Below, in pieces: positions 1 to 9,191 of a stretch of 64,000 bases of DNA. A program made the position numbers and the translations under genes. This DNA comes from an uncultured Acidobacteriota bacterium (GTDB taxonomy: Bacteria; Acidobacteriota; Terriglobia; Bryobacterales; Bryobacteraceae): assembly GCA_902826605.1 (NCBI GenBank), contig CADEFM010000002.1, forward strand, positions 1 to 64,000, written 5' to 3'. Each line of letters opens with the position of its first letter. Within the stretch, counting starts at the first letter, position 1. Below the pieces are notes generated by a model, which had not been told where the DNA came from, searched no databases, and saw only the letters and a list, made by a program, of their open reading frames with translations.

Positions 1-119
1 TGTTTATCGGCTCCTCCGGAGCCGAGGGGCCGGGCGGCGACGCTAAAAAATAGCTGCGGGCCTGCGCGGGGACACTATCGCATGGTGCAAGGCGCGCGAG
101 TTCTCCGCGATCCATTGTA

Positions 120-983
120 TTGGCGGCGCTGTTCTCAAAAATCAAGTGTTGCTTGAACCCTAGGATGATGCTGTTCGTTCTCTTCGTACTCCTTATACCC
201 AATGCGGTTGCGCAGCAGTCTCCGGACCCGCCGCCGGCAATCGGTATCGCGACAGTTCCCAAGAGATTCGTGGCGAATGAATGGCAACTGTGGTCCAGTC
301 CGTTCCGGCAAGGTAACTACACCTCCAGCGCCATCAAGAAATACGTCGTGCCATTTGCGCTGGTGTCCGGCGCGCTAATCGCCACCGACCACACCACGGG
401 GGAGTCTCTGCCCAATACAAAGGATCAGATGGTTTGGAGCGGGCGGGTTTCGCAATTCGGCGCGTGGTACAGCATTGCCGGAATTTCGGGAGCGGCCTAT
501 TTAACCGGAAAAATCACGAGGAACGAACGGGCAAGGGAAACGGGTCTGCTGGGCCTCGAAGCTCTGGGCCACGCACAGATGGTGGTATTCGGCATCAAGC
601 AAGCCACGAATCGCGCGAGGCCGCCCGAGCGCGATGGGCGGAGCGGCTTCTGGGAGGGGGGGACATCTTTTCCTTCCGGCCACGCCGCCAGCTCCTTCGC
701 TCTGGCCACGGTATTCGCATACGAGTATAGGAATGTTAGCATCGCTGTTCCCATCGGAGCATATTCGCTTGCGGCGCTGGTTGCCGCATCCCGTGTCGGC
801 GCACAGCGCCACTGGATCTCGGACATCGTTGTAGGCAGCTCTTTGGGCTTTCTGATCGGCAGATTCACTTATAAGCACAATCACAAGTCCGGCCTGGCTG
901 GACGCGCCCCAAGCCGTTCCGAGAAGCTGATGCCGCACGTGGCCGCAGGTGGGTCCAGCCTGGAATTGTCTTGGCTCTTTTGA
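120..983 (+). CDS. PAP2-superfamily membrane/periplasmic phosphatase
   Basis: Phosphatidic-acid-phosphatase type 2 family protein of 287 residues, expected to dephosphorylate a lipid phosphate or pyrophosphate at the outer face of the inner membrane. All three family motifs are visible: KX6RP at K160-P168, PSGH at 185-188, and SRX5HX3D at S224-R225...H231...D235. So the active site looks intact. A hydrophobic stretch at about residues 17-30 ending in AVAQQ looks like a signal peptide. The TTG at 120 gives an N-terminal extension; the ATG at 165 (residue 16) is an equally good start directly before the hydrophobic segment. The natural substrate (undecaprenyl-PP, PA or lipid A) cannot be told from sequence. 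The next gene is on the same strand but about 100 bp away. Confidence 0.88.
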   Translation: MAALFSKIKCCLNPRMMLFVLFVLLIPNAVAQQSPDPPPAIGIATVPKRFVANEWQLWSSPFRQGNYTSSAIKKYVVPFALVSGALIATDHTTGESLPNTKDQMVWSGRVSQFGAWYSIAGISGAAYLTGKITRNERARETGLLGLEALGHAQMVVFGIKQATNRARPPERDGRSGFWEGGTSFPSGHAASSFALATVFAYEYRNVSIAVPIGAYSLAALVAASRVGAQRHWISDIVVGSSLGFLIGRFTYKHNHKSGLAGRAPSRSEKLMPHVAAGGSSLELSWLF

Positions 984-1089
984 GATGAAGGTTCAGGACG
1001 GCTTGCTGCTAAAATCAAAGGATCGAGATTTTGGTTTCCAGCGCGAATGGACGCAACCGTAGGCTTTGAAGCCATCTTGGAGGAAACCC

Positions 1090-2700
1090 ATGCAACTTGT
1101 CACTGCGAGCGCGACTGGCACCGGGGAACTCGCCCGAAAGGCCGGATTCAACCTTCCTCCAGAACTACTGGACAAGGCCGTCACTCGGTTGAGCATTATC
1201 TCCATTGTGGCGGCCATTTCGACTATCACGCTCTTTACGGCGGCGCATTTGTTTCAGCCGGAAGCGCGGGCGCTGCAGGCACACCCGTTAATTCGTCTGG
1301 TCGCGCTGGCGCTGGTTCTTGTATCGGGGGCGTTTTTCTCGCTGCAGCGCGCAGGCTGGGTTTCCAAACAGATGATCGTGCATTTGGGCGGGGTGTTTCA
1401 AGTGTTTGTGGCCTTTTGTGTCACCGTGGGTGAAACGTCGCTGCTCGATGGACCCGGTACTGTGGTCATCGGTGTATCGAAAGTAGGCCTGTGGCTGATT
1501 CTGTGCGGAATTCTGATTCCGAATACGCCCCTGGCCAATCTCACCGCAGGCATGTTCTCGGTGGTGGCCTGGCTCGCCGGCTACTGGACGTCGATGGCGC
1601 TGTTAGGGCATGCTTTCATCGGTTGGAACCGAGTGTTCATGTGGCTGGCGCCGCTGGTCTTATGCGCATTTTGGACGAATCTGATCAACCGGCGGATCTT
1701 CACGCTGCAGCTGCGCTCCCACACGGCGGAAGCGCTGGGCAGTTATCAACTGGAATATTTGATCGGCCAAGGCGGCATGGGCGAGGTGTGGCGTGCCAAG
1801 CATCGCCTGCTGGCGCGCGATGCAGCCGTCAAGCTCATACGTCCTGAGATTCTGGTTGGCCGCAGCATGCGCGACGAATCGGTTATTCGCAAACGATTTG
1901 AACGGGAAGCCCGTGCAACCGCTAGCCTCCGGAGCCCTCACACGGTCGCGCTTTTCGATTTCGGAGTGACAAAAGACGGACTGTTCTACTACGTGATGGA
2001 ACTGCTGATGGGCATCGACCTTCAGACGCTAGTGACGCGCTACGGACCCATGCCCCCGGGACGGGTGAAGAACATCCTGATTCAAGTCTGCGAGTCGCTC
2101 GAAGAAGCACATCGGCTAAGCATGGTTCATCGCGATGTGAAACCAAGGAACATATTTTTGAGCAAGCTGGGAACACAGCTCGATTTCGCCAAGGTACTCG
2201 ATTTCGGTCTGGTGAAGACGCGCTTTCAAAACGACGAGTCGCTCACCACGATGGATGGAACGGCGACGGGCACGCCGGCTTACATGGCGCCGGAAATTGC
2301 CATGGGAACGAAGGCGATCGATGGCCGCGCCGACATCTATGCGTTAGGGTGCGTGGCGTATTTCATGCTGACCGGGGAACTGGTATTCGACGAGGGCAGC
2401 GCCACGGCGATTGCGCTCGCGCACGTGCAAAAGGTCCCGATCCCGCCGTCGCAACGGACTGAGATCAACATCCCGGAAAGACTGGAGCGGTTGATCATGC
2501 AGTGTCTCGATAAGGACCCCACTAAGCGTCCTCATTCAGCGCAGGATCTCGCGCGGAAGTTGGAAACGCTGGATGAGATTCCCCGTTTCTGCCGTGACAA
2601 GGCGGCGGATTGGTGGGACACAAATCTTCCTTTGCAAGATCCTCCGCCACTCGAGAAGACTTCGCCCTCGTTTCCGGTCTATGAGAGCGCCAAGGTATAG
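1090..2700 (+). CDS. Membrane-anchored Ser/Thr protein kinase (PknB-like)
   Basis: Eukaryotic-like serine/threonine kinase. I chose the ATG at 1090 because GGAGG lies 6 bases upstream; a TTG at 1066 would add eight residues. The first ~200 residues hold about six hydrophobic helices (starting near residues 35, 68, 95, 123, 150, 180), an unusual N-terminal membrane module, since PknB-type kinases usually have one C-terminal helix. The kinase domain (about 218-490) has a glycine loop IGQGGMGEVW, VAIK-type Lys248, catalytic HRD at 347-349 with KPRN, DFG at 371-373 and APE at 400-402, so it should be active. No extracellular sensor domain is seen; sensing could be through the membrane module. The next gene starts 45 bp downstream on the same strand, so co-transcription is plausible. 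Confidence 0.93.
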   Translation: MQLVTASATGTGELARKAGFNLPPELLDKAVTRLSIISIVAAISTITLFTAAHLFQPEARALQAHPLIRLVALALVLVSGAFFSLQRAGWVSKQMIVHLGGVFQVFVAFCVTVGETSLLDGPGTVVIGVSKVGLWLILCGILIPNTPLANLTAGMFSVVAWLAGYWTSMALLGHAFIGWNRVFMWLAPLVLCAFWTNLINRRIFTLQLRSHTAEALGSYQLEYLIGQGGMGEVWRAKHRLLARDAAVKLIRPEILVGRSMRDESVIRKRFEREARATASLRSPHTVALFDFGVTKDGLFYYVMELLMGIDLQTLVTRYGPMPPGRVKNILIQVCESLEEAHRLSMVHRDVKPRNIFLSKLGTQLDFAKVLDFGLVKTRFQNDESLTTMDGTATGTPAYMAPEIAMGTKAIDGRADIYALGCVAYFMLTGELVFDEGSATAIALAHVQKVPIPPSQRTEINIPERLERLIMQCLDKDPTKRPHSAQDLARKLETLDEIPRFCRDKAADWWDTNLPLQDPPPLEKTSPSFPVYESAKV

Positions 2701-2745
2701 CGCACGTAGGCTCTAGTTGGTTGGCTCTATGAGATATTCGGTTTA

Positions 2746-4956
2746 GTGCCGCCTTCAACTACCAGCGACAACCGTCCCATGGCGTGGGCTACCGTGGGCG
2801 CGGCCTGCATGATCGCCCACCAGGTTGCGGGCAAAGCCGCCCGCGACGGCTTTTTTCTGATGGCGTATTCCCCATCGGATCTGCCCAAAATGATGGCGGC
2901 TGCGGCGCTGCTGAGCGTGGGCTTGGCGATCCTGTCGGGAAAAGTCTTGCAGCGGTTGAGGCCGCGCATCCTGATCCCGTTCACGTTCGGGATCAGCTCC
3001 CTGCTGCATCTGGCGGAATGGATTGCTCTGCCGATCCGTCCGGGCGTTGTCGCTCCACTCATTTATCTGCACAATGTAGGCCTGGGAGCCATATTGTTGT
3101 CGGGCTTTTGGCTATTGCTGAGTGAAGCGTTCGATCTTCGTGAAGCCAAGGCCAGTTTCGGGCGAATCGCCGGCGCTGGGACTGTTGGAGGGATCGCGGG
3201 AGGTCTTATGGCCGAGCGCATCGTTACCTGGGCCTCCACCGAATACCTGCTGATGCTGCTGGCCTTGCTACATTTCGCCTGCGGCATGATCGCTTGGCAA
3301 ATTCGGCCGGAGGAACGCATGGCTGCACGTACGCAGGAAACCACGAGCGCACGCGCGGCATTTGCCGCAACTCCCCTGCTATGGCAGCTCGCGTCGCTGG
3401 TGTTTCTAGGCACGTGCGCTGCGGCGCTTCTGGACTATTTGTTTAAGCTCGGCGCGACCATCGAGATGGGCAAGGGTCCTGCGCTCATCCGCTTTTTCGC
3501 ACTCTATTACACGGGCGCGCAGGTATTCACGTTTTTGCTCCAGACTTTCGCCGCGCAGCCCATTGCATCCAGGTTCGGTCTTGGCGCTTCCGTGGGGAGT
3601 CTCCCGGTGCTGGTGGGCACGGGATCCCTGGCAGCGCTGCTGATTCCAGTCTTCCCGCTGGTCGCCGCGGTGCGCGCCATCGAAGCGATCTTGCGGGGAT
3701 CGCTGTTTCGCTCGAGCTATGAGTTTCTTTATGCGCCGGTCCCTCCACAGCACAAGCGGGCGGTAAAGACAGTCATCGACGTGGGCTTCGATCGCATGGG
3801 AGATGCTGCGGGCGCGGGCGCGGTGCAGGTGATGGTCTGGCTGGGCCCTGCGTTAGCGCGTCCCGAGATTCTGGGACTAACAATGGTCCTGTCGGCTGTC
3901 AGTACTTGGCTGGCGATGCGCTTGAACGCCGCCTACCGCCGCGTGATTGAGCAAGGATTGGTGGAGCGCGCCCGTGAACAGGAAGCCTACGACGATCATA
4001 GTTCTCTGCTCAATACCATGTTCGAGGGGTTGCCCGTCTTGCAGGCCGCCGCTCAACCCACAACTAGTCGCCCCGCCGCTGGACAGACGCGTCAACTGCG
4101 GGATCGGATTTTGGTCCGCATGGCCGAGCTTCGGTCCGCCGATGCGGAACGCGCGCGGTCCATCCTGGAAGACGATGAACCGTGGGATCCCCTCCTAGTT
4201 CCACAAGCCATTCGTTTACTTGCCTGGGATGCGGTGAGCGCTTCGGCGCGTGCCTATCTGGAGCGGTGCGGCGCTCGCATCACCGGGCAACTAAACGACT
4301 CACTCGCTGACCAGGATCTCGACTTCGGCATTCGCCGCCGTATTCCACGCCTGCTGGCCCGCGTGCCCTCGCAGTTGAGCGCCGATGGTCTGGTGCAAGG
4401 CCTGGCGGACAAACGCTTCGAGATCCGTTATCAGTGCGGGCGCGCCTTGGACTACATGAAGCGCCATCATGCCGGAATTCACTTTTCGGCGGAGACGCTC
4501 ATGGATGTCATCCGGCGGGAGCTTTCCGTCAGCAGCCAAATCTGGCGTTCCCGGCGAGTGCTGGAGAGCGGAGATTCCACCGAAACGGATCGCCTGCTAG
4601 AGGATGCCGGGGGCGCGGATCACAATCTGGAACATGTATTTTCGCTGCTTGCCGTGATCCTGCCGCGCGAGCCTTTGACAGCGGCATACCACGGGATCCA
4701 TCAATCGGACAAGTCGTTTCGCGCGCTGGCTTTCGAATATCTGGAAAACACGCTGCCTCAAGATGTCCGTCAACGGCTGTGGGCGCTGATTGAAGAAACC
4801 CCTGTGACGACGGGCGCAGAGATCAAGCACGTGGAAGCCGAACTGCTTCGCGTCAATGCCACTTTGAAATTCGCCCGTGACGCTAGTGCGTCAGAAACCC
4901 ATGCGGCGGTGCTCGCGGCTAAGGACCGAAGCGAGGCCCAGCCACACGATCGTTAA
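2746..4956 (+). CDS. ATP/ADP-carrier-like (NTT/MFS) protein with C-terminal HEAT-like domain
   Basis: A 736-residue fusion. Residues ~1-395 are a polytopic membrane domain resembling the NTT (Tlc, ATP:ADP antiporter) branch of the MFS-like carriers, including an RDGFFLMAY segment near the first helix. Residues ~400-736 are soluble and helical with HEAT-like periodicity (for example IRRRIPRLLARVP and FEIRYQCGRALDYM). NTT-HEAT fusions are known from free-living bacteria, but their substrate is unsettled, so nucleotide transport is an inference. The start is a GTG at 2746 without a clear ribosome site; the ATG at 2779 is an alternative. It follows the Ser/Thr kinase gene and its 3' end overlaps that of a convergent second NTT-like gene by 66 bp. 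Confidence 0.72.
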   Translation: MPPSTTSDNRPMAWATVGAACMIAHQVAGKAARDGFFLMAYSPSDLPKMMAAAALLSVGLAILSGKVLQRLRPRILIPFTFGISSLLHLAEWIALPIRPGVVAPLIYLHNVGLGAILLSGFWLLLSEAFDLREAKASFGRIAGAGTVGGIAGGLMAERIVTWASTEYLLMLLALLHFACGMIAWQIRPEERMAARTQETTSARAAFAATPLLWQLASLVFLGTCAAALLDYLFKLGATIEMGKGPALIRFFALYYTGAQVFTFLLQTFAAQPIASRFGLGASVGSLPVLVGTGSLAALLIPVFPLVAAVRAIEAILRGSLFRSSYEFLYAPVPPQHKRAVKTVIDVGFDRMGDAAGAGAVQVMVWLGPALARPEILGLTMVLSAVSTWLAMRLNAAYRRVIEQGLVERAREQEAYDDHSSLLNTMFEGLPVLQAAAQPTTSRPAAGQTRQLRDRILVRMAELRSADAERARSILEDDEPWDPLLVPQAIRLLAWDAVSASARAYLERCGARITGQLNDSLADQDLDFGIRRRIPRLLARVPSQLSADGLVQGLADKRFEIRYQCGRALDYMKRHHAGIHFSAETLMDVIRRELSVSSQIWRSRRVLESGDSTETDRLLEDAGGADHNLEHVFSLLAVILPREPLTAAYHGIHQSDKSFRALAFEYLENTLPQDVRQRLWALIEETPVTTGAEIKHVEAELLRVNATLKFARDASASETHAAVLAAKDRSEAQPHDR

Positions 4957-6270
4957 AGCCACATTGAACCACGCGAAACCCGCATAACCGAGCGACAGTT
5001 CATTTCCCACTTTGACGATTCCAGCTTGCAGCATATCGCCGAACCGAACGAAAAACGTGTCTATGGCGGCCTTAGCCTTGTATTTCTCCTCACGGCTGGT
5101 GGGCAGGAACAAGGTCTGGCGGATGGTGTTCTGCAGAGAATAGTCGGTTGCATTTTCCAGTATTTTCGCGCCGCGGACCACTGCGAGCACGGGCGCTACC
5201 GCCATCACGGAGTAGCTCACCAGCGCCATGCCAGGCAACACGAACAGTGCGCCGCGGACGCCCACGAATGCGAAAATGCGCGAAACGGCGAACGTTTGCA
5301 GCAACAGGCCGAGCAGGTTCACCCAACGAAAATAACTTCCGTAGAATCCACCGATGAAGGATTGCATAGCGGCGGTATCTCCCGCGAAACGCCTCGTGGC
5401 CTCCTGCGTAACGACGGAACTGAGCAGAAACTCACCGGTTGTATTGACTACATTCAGCAGAACCATCAATAGGGCGATGACCCGTAAATAACGGCTTTGA
5501 AATACCAGTTTGAAGCCGTCTTCCGCCCCCAGTGTTTCTTTGGCGTGCTGGTTCATCACTTGGTCGCCGCGCGCAGTTTCCACGCGGTTCGCACCCCACA
5601 CCAGAGCCGCGCATACTGCCAGCACCGCCGCTCCGATGTTCATCAGCGCATAAGGTGAGACCTTCATATCGTCGAAGAGGACGGTGGCCAACTGCGCTCC
5701 TCCTAAGGCGCCTAAGGATGCTCCAACACCGATCATCGGGAATAGGCGTTTACCCTGCGGCTCCGTGTAAAGATCGTTGGCGAACGCCCAGAATTGCGAG
5801 ATGGCGAACGTGTTGAAGATTCCGACCCAGATGTAGAATGCAATTCCAATCTGTGTTCCCGAGTTACCCAAGAACTGGAAGATCAGAAGATGGGATGCAA
5901 AGAATAGCGTGAGCCCGACGATCAGCTTCAGGCGGTTCACTTTGGAGCCTACCAAGCCGTAAAGTGGAACCAGGATCAGCAGCAAAGCCGCCTGCCCCGC
6001 TGACGAATAGGCCTTCACACTCGCCCCGCCCTCCGTGAGGATCAGCGGTTCACGCGCGGTTTTCAGCAGGTAGTACGACCCCAAGAGCAGAAAGACGTTC
6101 ACCATGAGAAGAACCGCGCCCAGACCCTCCCCAGTCCGGACGTCCGCGAAAATGGAGAGGAACCGCTCCAGTGGACCGCGAGGTTTCTCTTCGGGAATTT
6201 TGAAGGTGGGAAAAGAAACGTGTGAGCGAAGTTCTGGAAGCGACTGGTAGTCGGTGCGGTTCGCCATCAC
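4891..6270 (-). CDS. ATP/ADP-carrier-like (NTT/MFS) membrane protein
   Basis: Polytopic protein of 459 residues with about 12 hydrophobic helices after a ~45-residue cytosolic N-terminus. The first-helix region YYLLKTAREPLILTEGG and the following loop resemble the NTT/Tlc nucleotide-carrier family, and it is shorter than the neighbouring NTT-HEAT protein because it lacks the soluble tail. Transported substrate is unknown. Its ATG overlaps the stop of the upstream kinase-like gene (ATGA, 4 bp), so translation is probably coupled, and it is the last gene of the operon beginning at 9083. The 3' end overlaps the convergent gene by 66 bp. Having two related carriers tail to tail suggests divergence after duplication, though similarity between the two is only moderate by eye. 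Confidence 0.72.
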   Translation of the reverse strand: MMANRTDYQSLPELRSHVSFPTFKIPEEKPRGPLERFLSIFADVRTGEGLGAVLLMVNVFLLLGSYYLLKTAREPLILTEGGASVKAYSSAGQAALLLILVPLYGLVGSKVNRLKLIVGLTLFFASHLLIFQFLGNSGTQIGIAFYIWVGIFNTFAISQFWAFANDLYTEPQGKRLFPMIGVGASLGALGGAQLATVLFDDMKVSPYALMNIGAAVLAVCAALVWGANRVETARGDQVMNQHAKETLGAEDGFKLVFQSRYLRVIALLMVLLNVVNTTGEFLLSSVVTQEATRRFAGDTAAMQSFIGGFYGSYFRWVNLLGLLLQTFAVSRIFAFVGVRGALFVLPGMALVSYSVMAVAPVLAVVRGAKILENATDYSLQNTIRQTLFLPTSREEKYKAKAAIDTFFVRFGDMLQAGIVKVGNELSLGYAGFAWFNVALTIVWLGLASVLSREHRRMGF

Positions 6271-7802
6271 CAGTTCCGATCGATGCCAACGATGCGCTGA
6301 CCTTCCGTGTACACCACGATGGTTTGACGGGGCCGGGAAGCCGCGGAAATTTCCGCTGCACCGTAGCCGCCGGCCGGCATTGTCGCCGCGGGCGTGCGTT
6401 CGCCTGTCTGGTTATTGAATGCGAACCAGCTTACGCGCGCGTCGCGCACCGAGCCAGATAAGTCGTCCCAACCGAGCGTGCCGTCTTGCAGACGGAACCG
6501 GTCGAACGGCAGGACCTTGGCGAAATACGCCTTGCCGATCTTGTCGCGGCGTTTGATGAGGCACTGCACCAGGAATGCCGCCGCCTCGGGATCGCTGATC
6601 TCGCCAGTGGACACGAGAGCACGAATCTCCTCGTCGGTGAACGCCATCACTTGTTTGGCACCCCAGAACTCATCGTCGGGCAGGCGGTTCTGAAATGCCG
6701 GATTCGGATACTCCGGCACCCAACGTTCGGGATCGAATGCATCACCTTCAAACAAACCGATGGCGGGATAGTCCCGGTATTCGGCTCGCGCCCAGTAGGG
6801 CGGGGCCAGACCCAGTGTGAATAGCTGTGTCGCGGCGCTTTTCCAATTGAAGAAATAGGCGCCCGATCGTGGACTATTGGCCCGCTGGCTGCCGCTGCCC
6901 AAGGTAGATCCAAGATCGAGCAGGTAATGGCGGATGTGCTGGCGTCCGCCGTCCTGCACAAGTGCGTCAAAATTATTGATGGAACGCGAATCGTCGTGCG
7001 CCAGCCAAGCCGCGAATACGTGGAAACCGCGCAATTCACGGCGATGCTCATGAGGCACTGTATCGTTGGGATCGTCCTTGCGAGTGCCGTAGTAGCGCGG
7101 TGGTCCGACGGGCTTTCCTTCCACAGCCAGACTGGCTGTTGCGCGATAGCGCCCGTTTTTCGTTTTCGGAACCTTCACTAGAATCTCGTAAATATCCCGA
7201 TTGGTCATCTTACGCTTCTTGCCGGTGGCGTCGGCCAGTTGCACGTCCTCGCCGAGCACCAGCTGCTCCGGCGTGAACGAGACGATATAGTTCTGCGGGA
7301 CGTGATATCCCAAGGCATAAAAGAATCGCGCGGCGATGGAGTCCGCCGCGGTAGCCATTTCTGGATTGGTGAGAGGATCGAACTTGATGAAATAACGCCG
7401 TTTGTTTTCGTCGATAATCGTGAAGCCAGGAGTCACGCCTTCGGCTTTCGCACCCACCACGGTCCACTGTGAGCCGGAAGGCGCTGAGGAAGCACCAGGT
7501 CCGCGCTTCAATTCATCTAGCGACATGCGCCGGTAGTAGTGCCGTTTGGTGTACCAGTCTCCATCCATCGGCTCGCCCAAAGTGTTGACGCCCACTGCTC
7601 GCATGGGCGGACCTTTCTTGGGTTGCCGCTCGCCCAGTTCCTTGAATTGATGCGATAACAGATCGTAGTAGTCGCTCAGCTTGCGATTGAGCGCCTTTTC
7701 GACGTTGCGCGGAGAGGGCTCACGGTCGAGCGGGTCGTCTGGATAAAATCGCTGCCCAAAAGCGGCGATCGCGATCAAGAGCAAAGGAAAAAGCTTCATC
7801 AT
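6267..7802 (-). CDS. Secreted protein with atypical kinase-like motifs
   Basis: A 511-residue protein with a signal peptide (residues 1-16, cleavage near AAFGQ). I do not recognise a named family, but the order of motifs is that of a protein/lipid-kinase fold: a glycine-containing loop at 117-126 (GAKAEGVTPG), a FIKFD strand with Lys140, an acidic helix at 148-160 followed by LGYHVPQNYIV, a catalytic-loop-like HDDSRSIN (Asp271 and Asn276, D-x4-N spacing) and LLDLG with Asp296 in the DFG position. This resembles HipA or phosphoinositide-kinase-like folds more than Hanks kinases. The signal peptide implies the periplasm or surface. It sits between the Omp85-like gene (13 bp upstream) and the NTT-like carrier (4 bp overlap). 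Kinase activity is inferred; a non-catalytic or AMPylating role is possible. Confidence 0.6.
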   Translation of the reverse strand: MMKLFPLLLIAIAAFGQRFYPDDPLDREPSPRNVEKALNRKLSDYYDLLSHQFKELGERQPKKGPPMRAVGVNTLGEPMDGDWYTKRHYYRRMSLDELKRGPGASSAPSGSQWTVVGAKAEGVTPGFTIIDENKRRYFIKFDPLTNPEMATAADSIAARFFYALGYHVPQNYIVSFTPEQLVLGEDVQLADATGKKRKMTNRDIYEILVKVPKTKNGRYRATASLAVEGKPVGPPRYYGTRKDDPNDTVPHEHRRELRGFHVFAAWLAHDDSRSINNFDALVQDGGRQHIRHYLLDLGSTLGSGSQRANSPRSGAYFFNWKSAATQLFTLGLAPPYWARAEYRDYPAIGLFEGDAFDPERWVPEYPNPAFQNRLPDDEFWGAKQVMAFTDEEIRALVSTGEISDPEAAAFLVQCLIKRRDKIGKAYFAKVLPFDRFRLQDGTLGWDDLSGSVRDARVSWFAFNNQTGERTPAATMPAGGYGAAEISAASRPRQTIVVYTEGQRIVGIDRNW

Positions 7803-7814
7803 GAATACGCCCCG

Positions 7815-9083
7815 CTAGTAGACTGGCTGGCCGGCGGTGGTGCCGAAGCGCCTCCCTAGGAACACGTCGTTAAACTTGAGCCAGACTTGAAAGCCCTCAT
7901 GGCTGAACCCCGTATCGATGCGCAGAAACGTGGCGTTCTGTACGTTGAAACGCAGACCGAAACCCACCGACGATTCCAAGTCGTGAAAGTTGAGCATGCT
8001 GCGGCGCGGGAACACTTTACCGACATCGCCGAACACAGCGCCGTCCAATCCGCTGAATATTTCCCAGCGGTATTCCACATTCATAACCATGCTGTTGCGA
8101 TCGGAGAAGCGGAAAAATCGGTAGCCTCGAAGGTCGTCCGAGCCTCCCAATACCGGCTGGAGATAGAAAGGAATCAGCCCATTGTCGTCGGTGTCGGTAA
8201 GAGTGGCTTTGGCGCGCAGCGCTATGACATGAGTCTTATTGAAAAATGGAATGAATTGCTGAAGGTCGACATCCGTCCGCCGGAATCCAAACTGCCCCAG
8301 TCCCTGGTCGTGGAACCAGGAATGTTGGAACACGTAATTTCCGCCGCTTTTCGCCATGCCCGCCGGGTTGTCGCGATAGTCGTACTGAGCGAAGACTCCG
8401 TTGCGAAGGAAGTTGGTCTGACGGTCGATTCCAGGCGACTGCGCCGGCGTAAAGACTTGCTCGGCCGATGCAAAACGGCTGTCGTTGCCTGGCCCGACGT
8501 TAGTCCACAAATAACCTGCCGATGCCCCAATCTTGACGTGACGGACTGGCTCAAACGCCGCGATCCCATCAATACTTGTATCCTCGAGGCGGTAGACCGT
8601 GCGCAGGTCTTTGGGCCGGTCCGGTCCGGTGCCGTAGTATTGCAGGGAGGCGTAGTTACGGTGAGAGGCCAGGCCCTCCAGCGTGATCTTGCCATTCGCC
8701 AGTTTTGGAAGCGTGCCCTGGGCCTCATACTTCTGGTACCCGCGCGTGGAGACTTGCGCCGAAGCCCGCGCGATCAGATTTCCGCGCAACAGGTCTTCAC
8801 GATAGTATTCCGGGCCGCCGGCGAAGCCGCCACCGGTCACCATGTTGCCGATCTTGGCGCGGAATCCGTTGTAGCCGGTGGTAAACCTTTCCAAATACTT
8901 CTGATCGCGGAACGCCCGCAAGCGGCGTTCCATGGGGGACACCTCGTCGGGTTGCAGGTGAGCCGCCTTCATTTCGCGAGCGTCCTCGATCACACCGGCC
9001 CTGGTCGCGGTCTGAGCCGCCAGTCGGTCCGCCACGCCCAAATACACCAATAGCAATACAGAAAAGGCAAACCACAATCTCAT
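7815..9083 (-). CDS. Omp85/BamA-family outer-membrane barrel protein
   Basis: Exported protein of 422 residues with a clear signal peptide (1-23, LAAQ cleavage). The C-terminal two thirds look like the surface-antigen (D15/Omp85) barrel: alternating aromatic/polar strands, the family motif LGGSDDLRGYRFFRF (around 300) and VFGDVGKVF (near 350), ending in strands expected for an outer-membrane barrel. It is much shorter than BamA (about 800) and there is room for at most one POTRA-like domain at the N-terminus, so it is not the general assembly factor; secretion of a partner or a two-partner-type role is possible. First gene of a three-gene minus-strand operon with the kinase-like and NTT-like genes. 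Confidence 0.8.
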   Translation of the reverse strand: MRLWFAFSVLLLVYLGVADRLAAQTATRAGVIEDAREMKAAHLQPDEVSPMERRLRAFRDQKYLERFTTGYNGFRAKIGNMVTGGGFAGGPEYYREDLLRGNLIARASAQVSTRGYQKYEAQGTLPKLANGKITLEGLASHRNYASLQYYGTGPDRPKDLRTVYRLEDTSIDGIAAFEPVRHVKIGASAGYLWTNVGPGNDSRFASAEQVFTPAQSPGIDRQTNFLRNGVFAQYDYRDNPAGMAKSGGNYVFQHSWFHDQGLGQFGFRRTDVDLQQFIPFFNKTHVIALRAKATLTDTDDNGLIPFYLQPVLGGSDDLRGYRFFRFSDRNSMVMNVEYRWEIFSGLDGAVFGDVGKVFPRRSMLNFHDLESSVGFGLRFNVQNATFLRIDTGFSHEGFQVWLKFNDVFLGRRFGTTAGQPVY

Positions 9084-9191
9084 GCGAGTTTCTATTGTAG
9101 CTCGATTGGGATCACGGGCAATCTGGAATGAATCGGTTCGATAGACAATCCTCGTCGCACAATCACCTCTTGCGTCTTCGGCGGATGCAAC

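Noticed and set aside
1..53. 16 codons ending in TAG, perhaps the end of an upstream gene
   Set aside because: Too short to judge and Gly/Ala-rich; the GGCTCC/GGAGCC hairpin there could equally be a terminator.
7887..9053. 388-codon plus-strand frame opposite the Omp85-like gene
   Set aside because: It is a long antisense shadow; the minus-strand product has signal peptide and family motifs.
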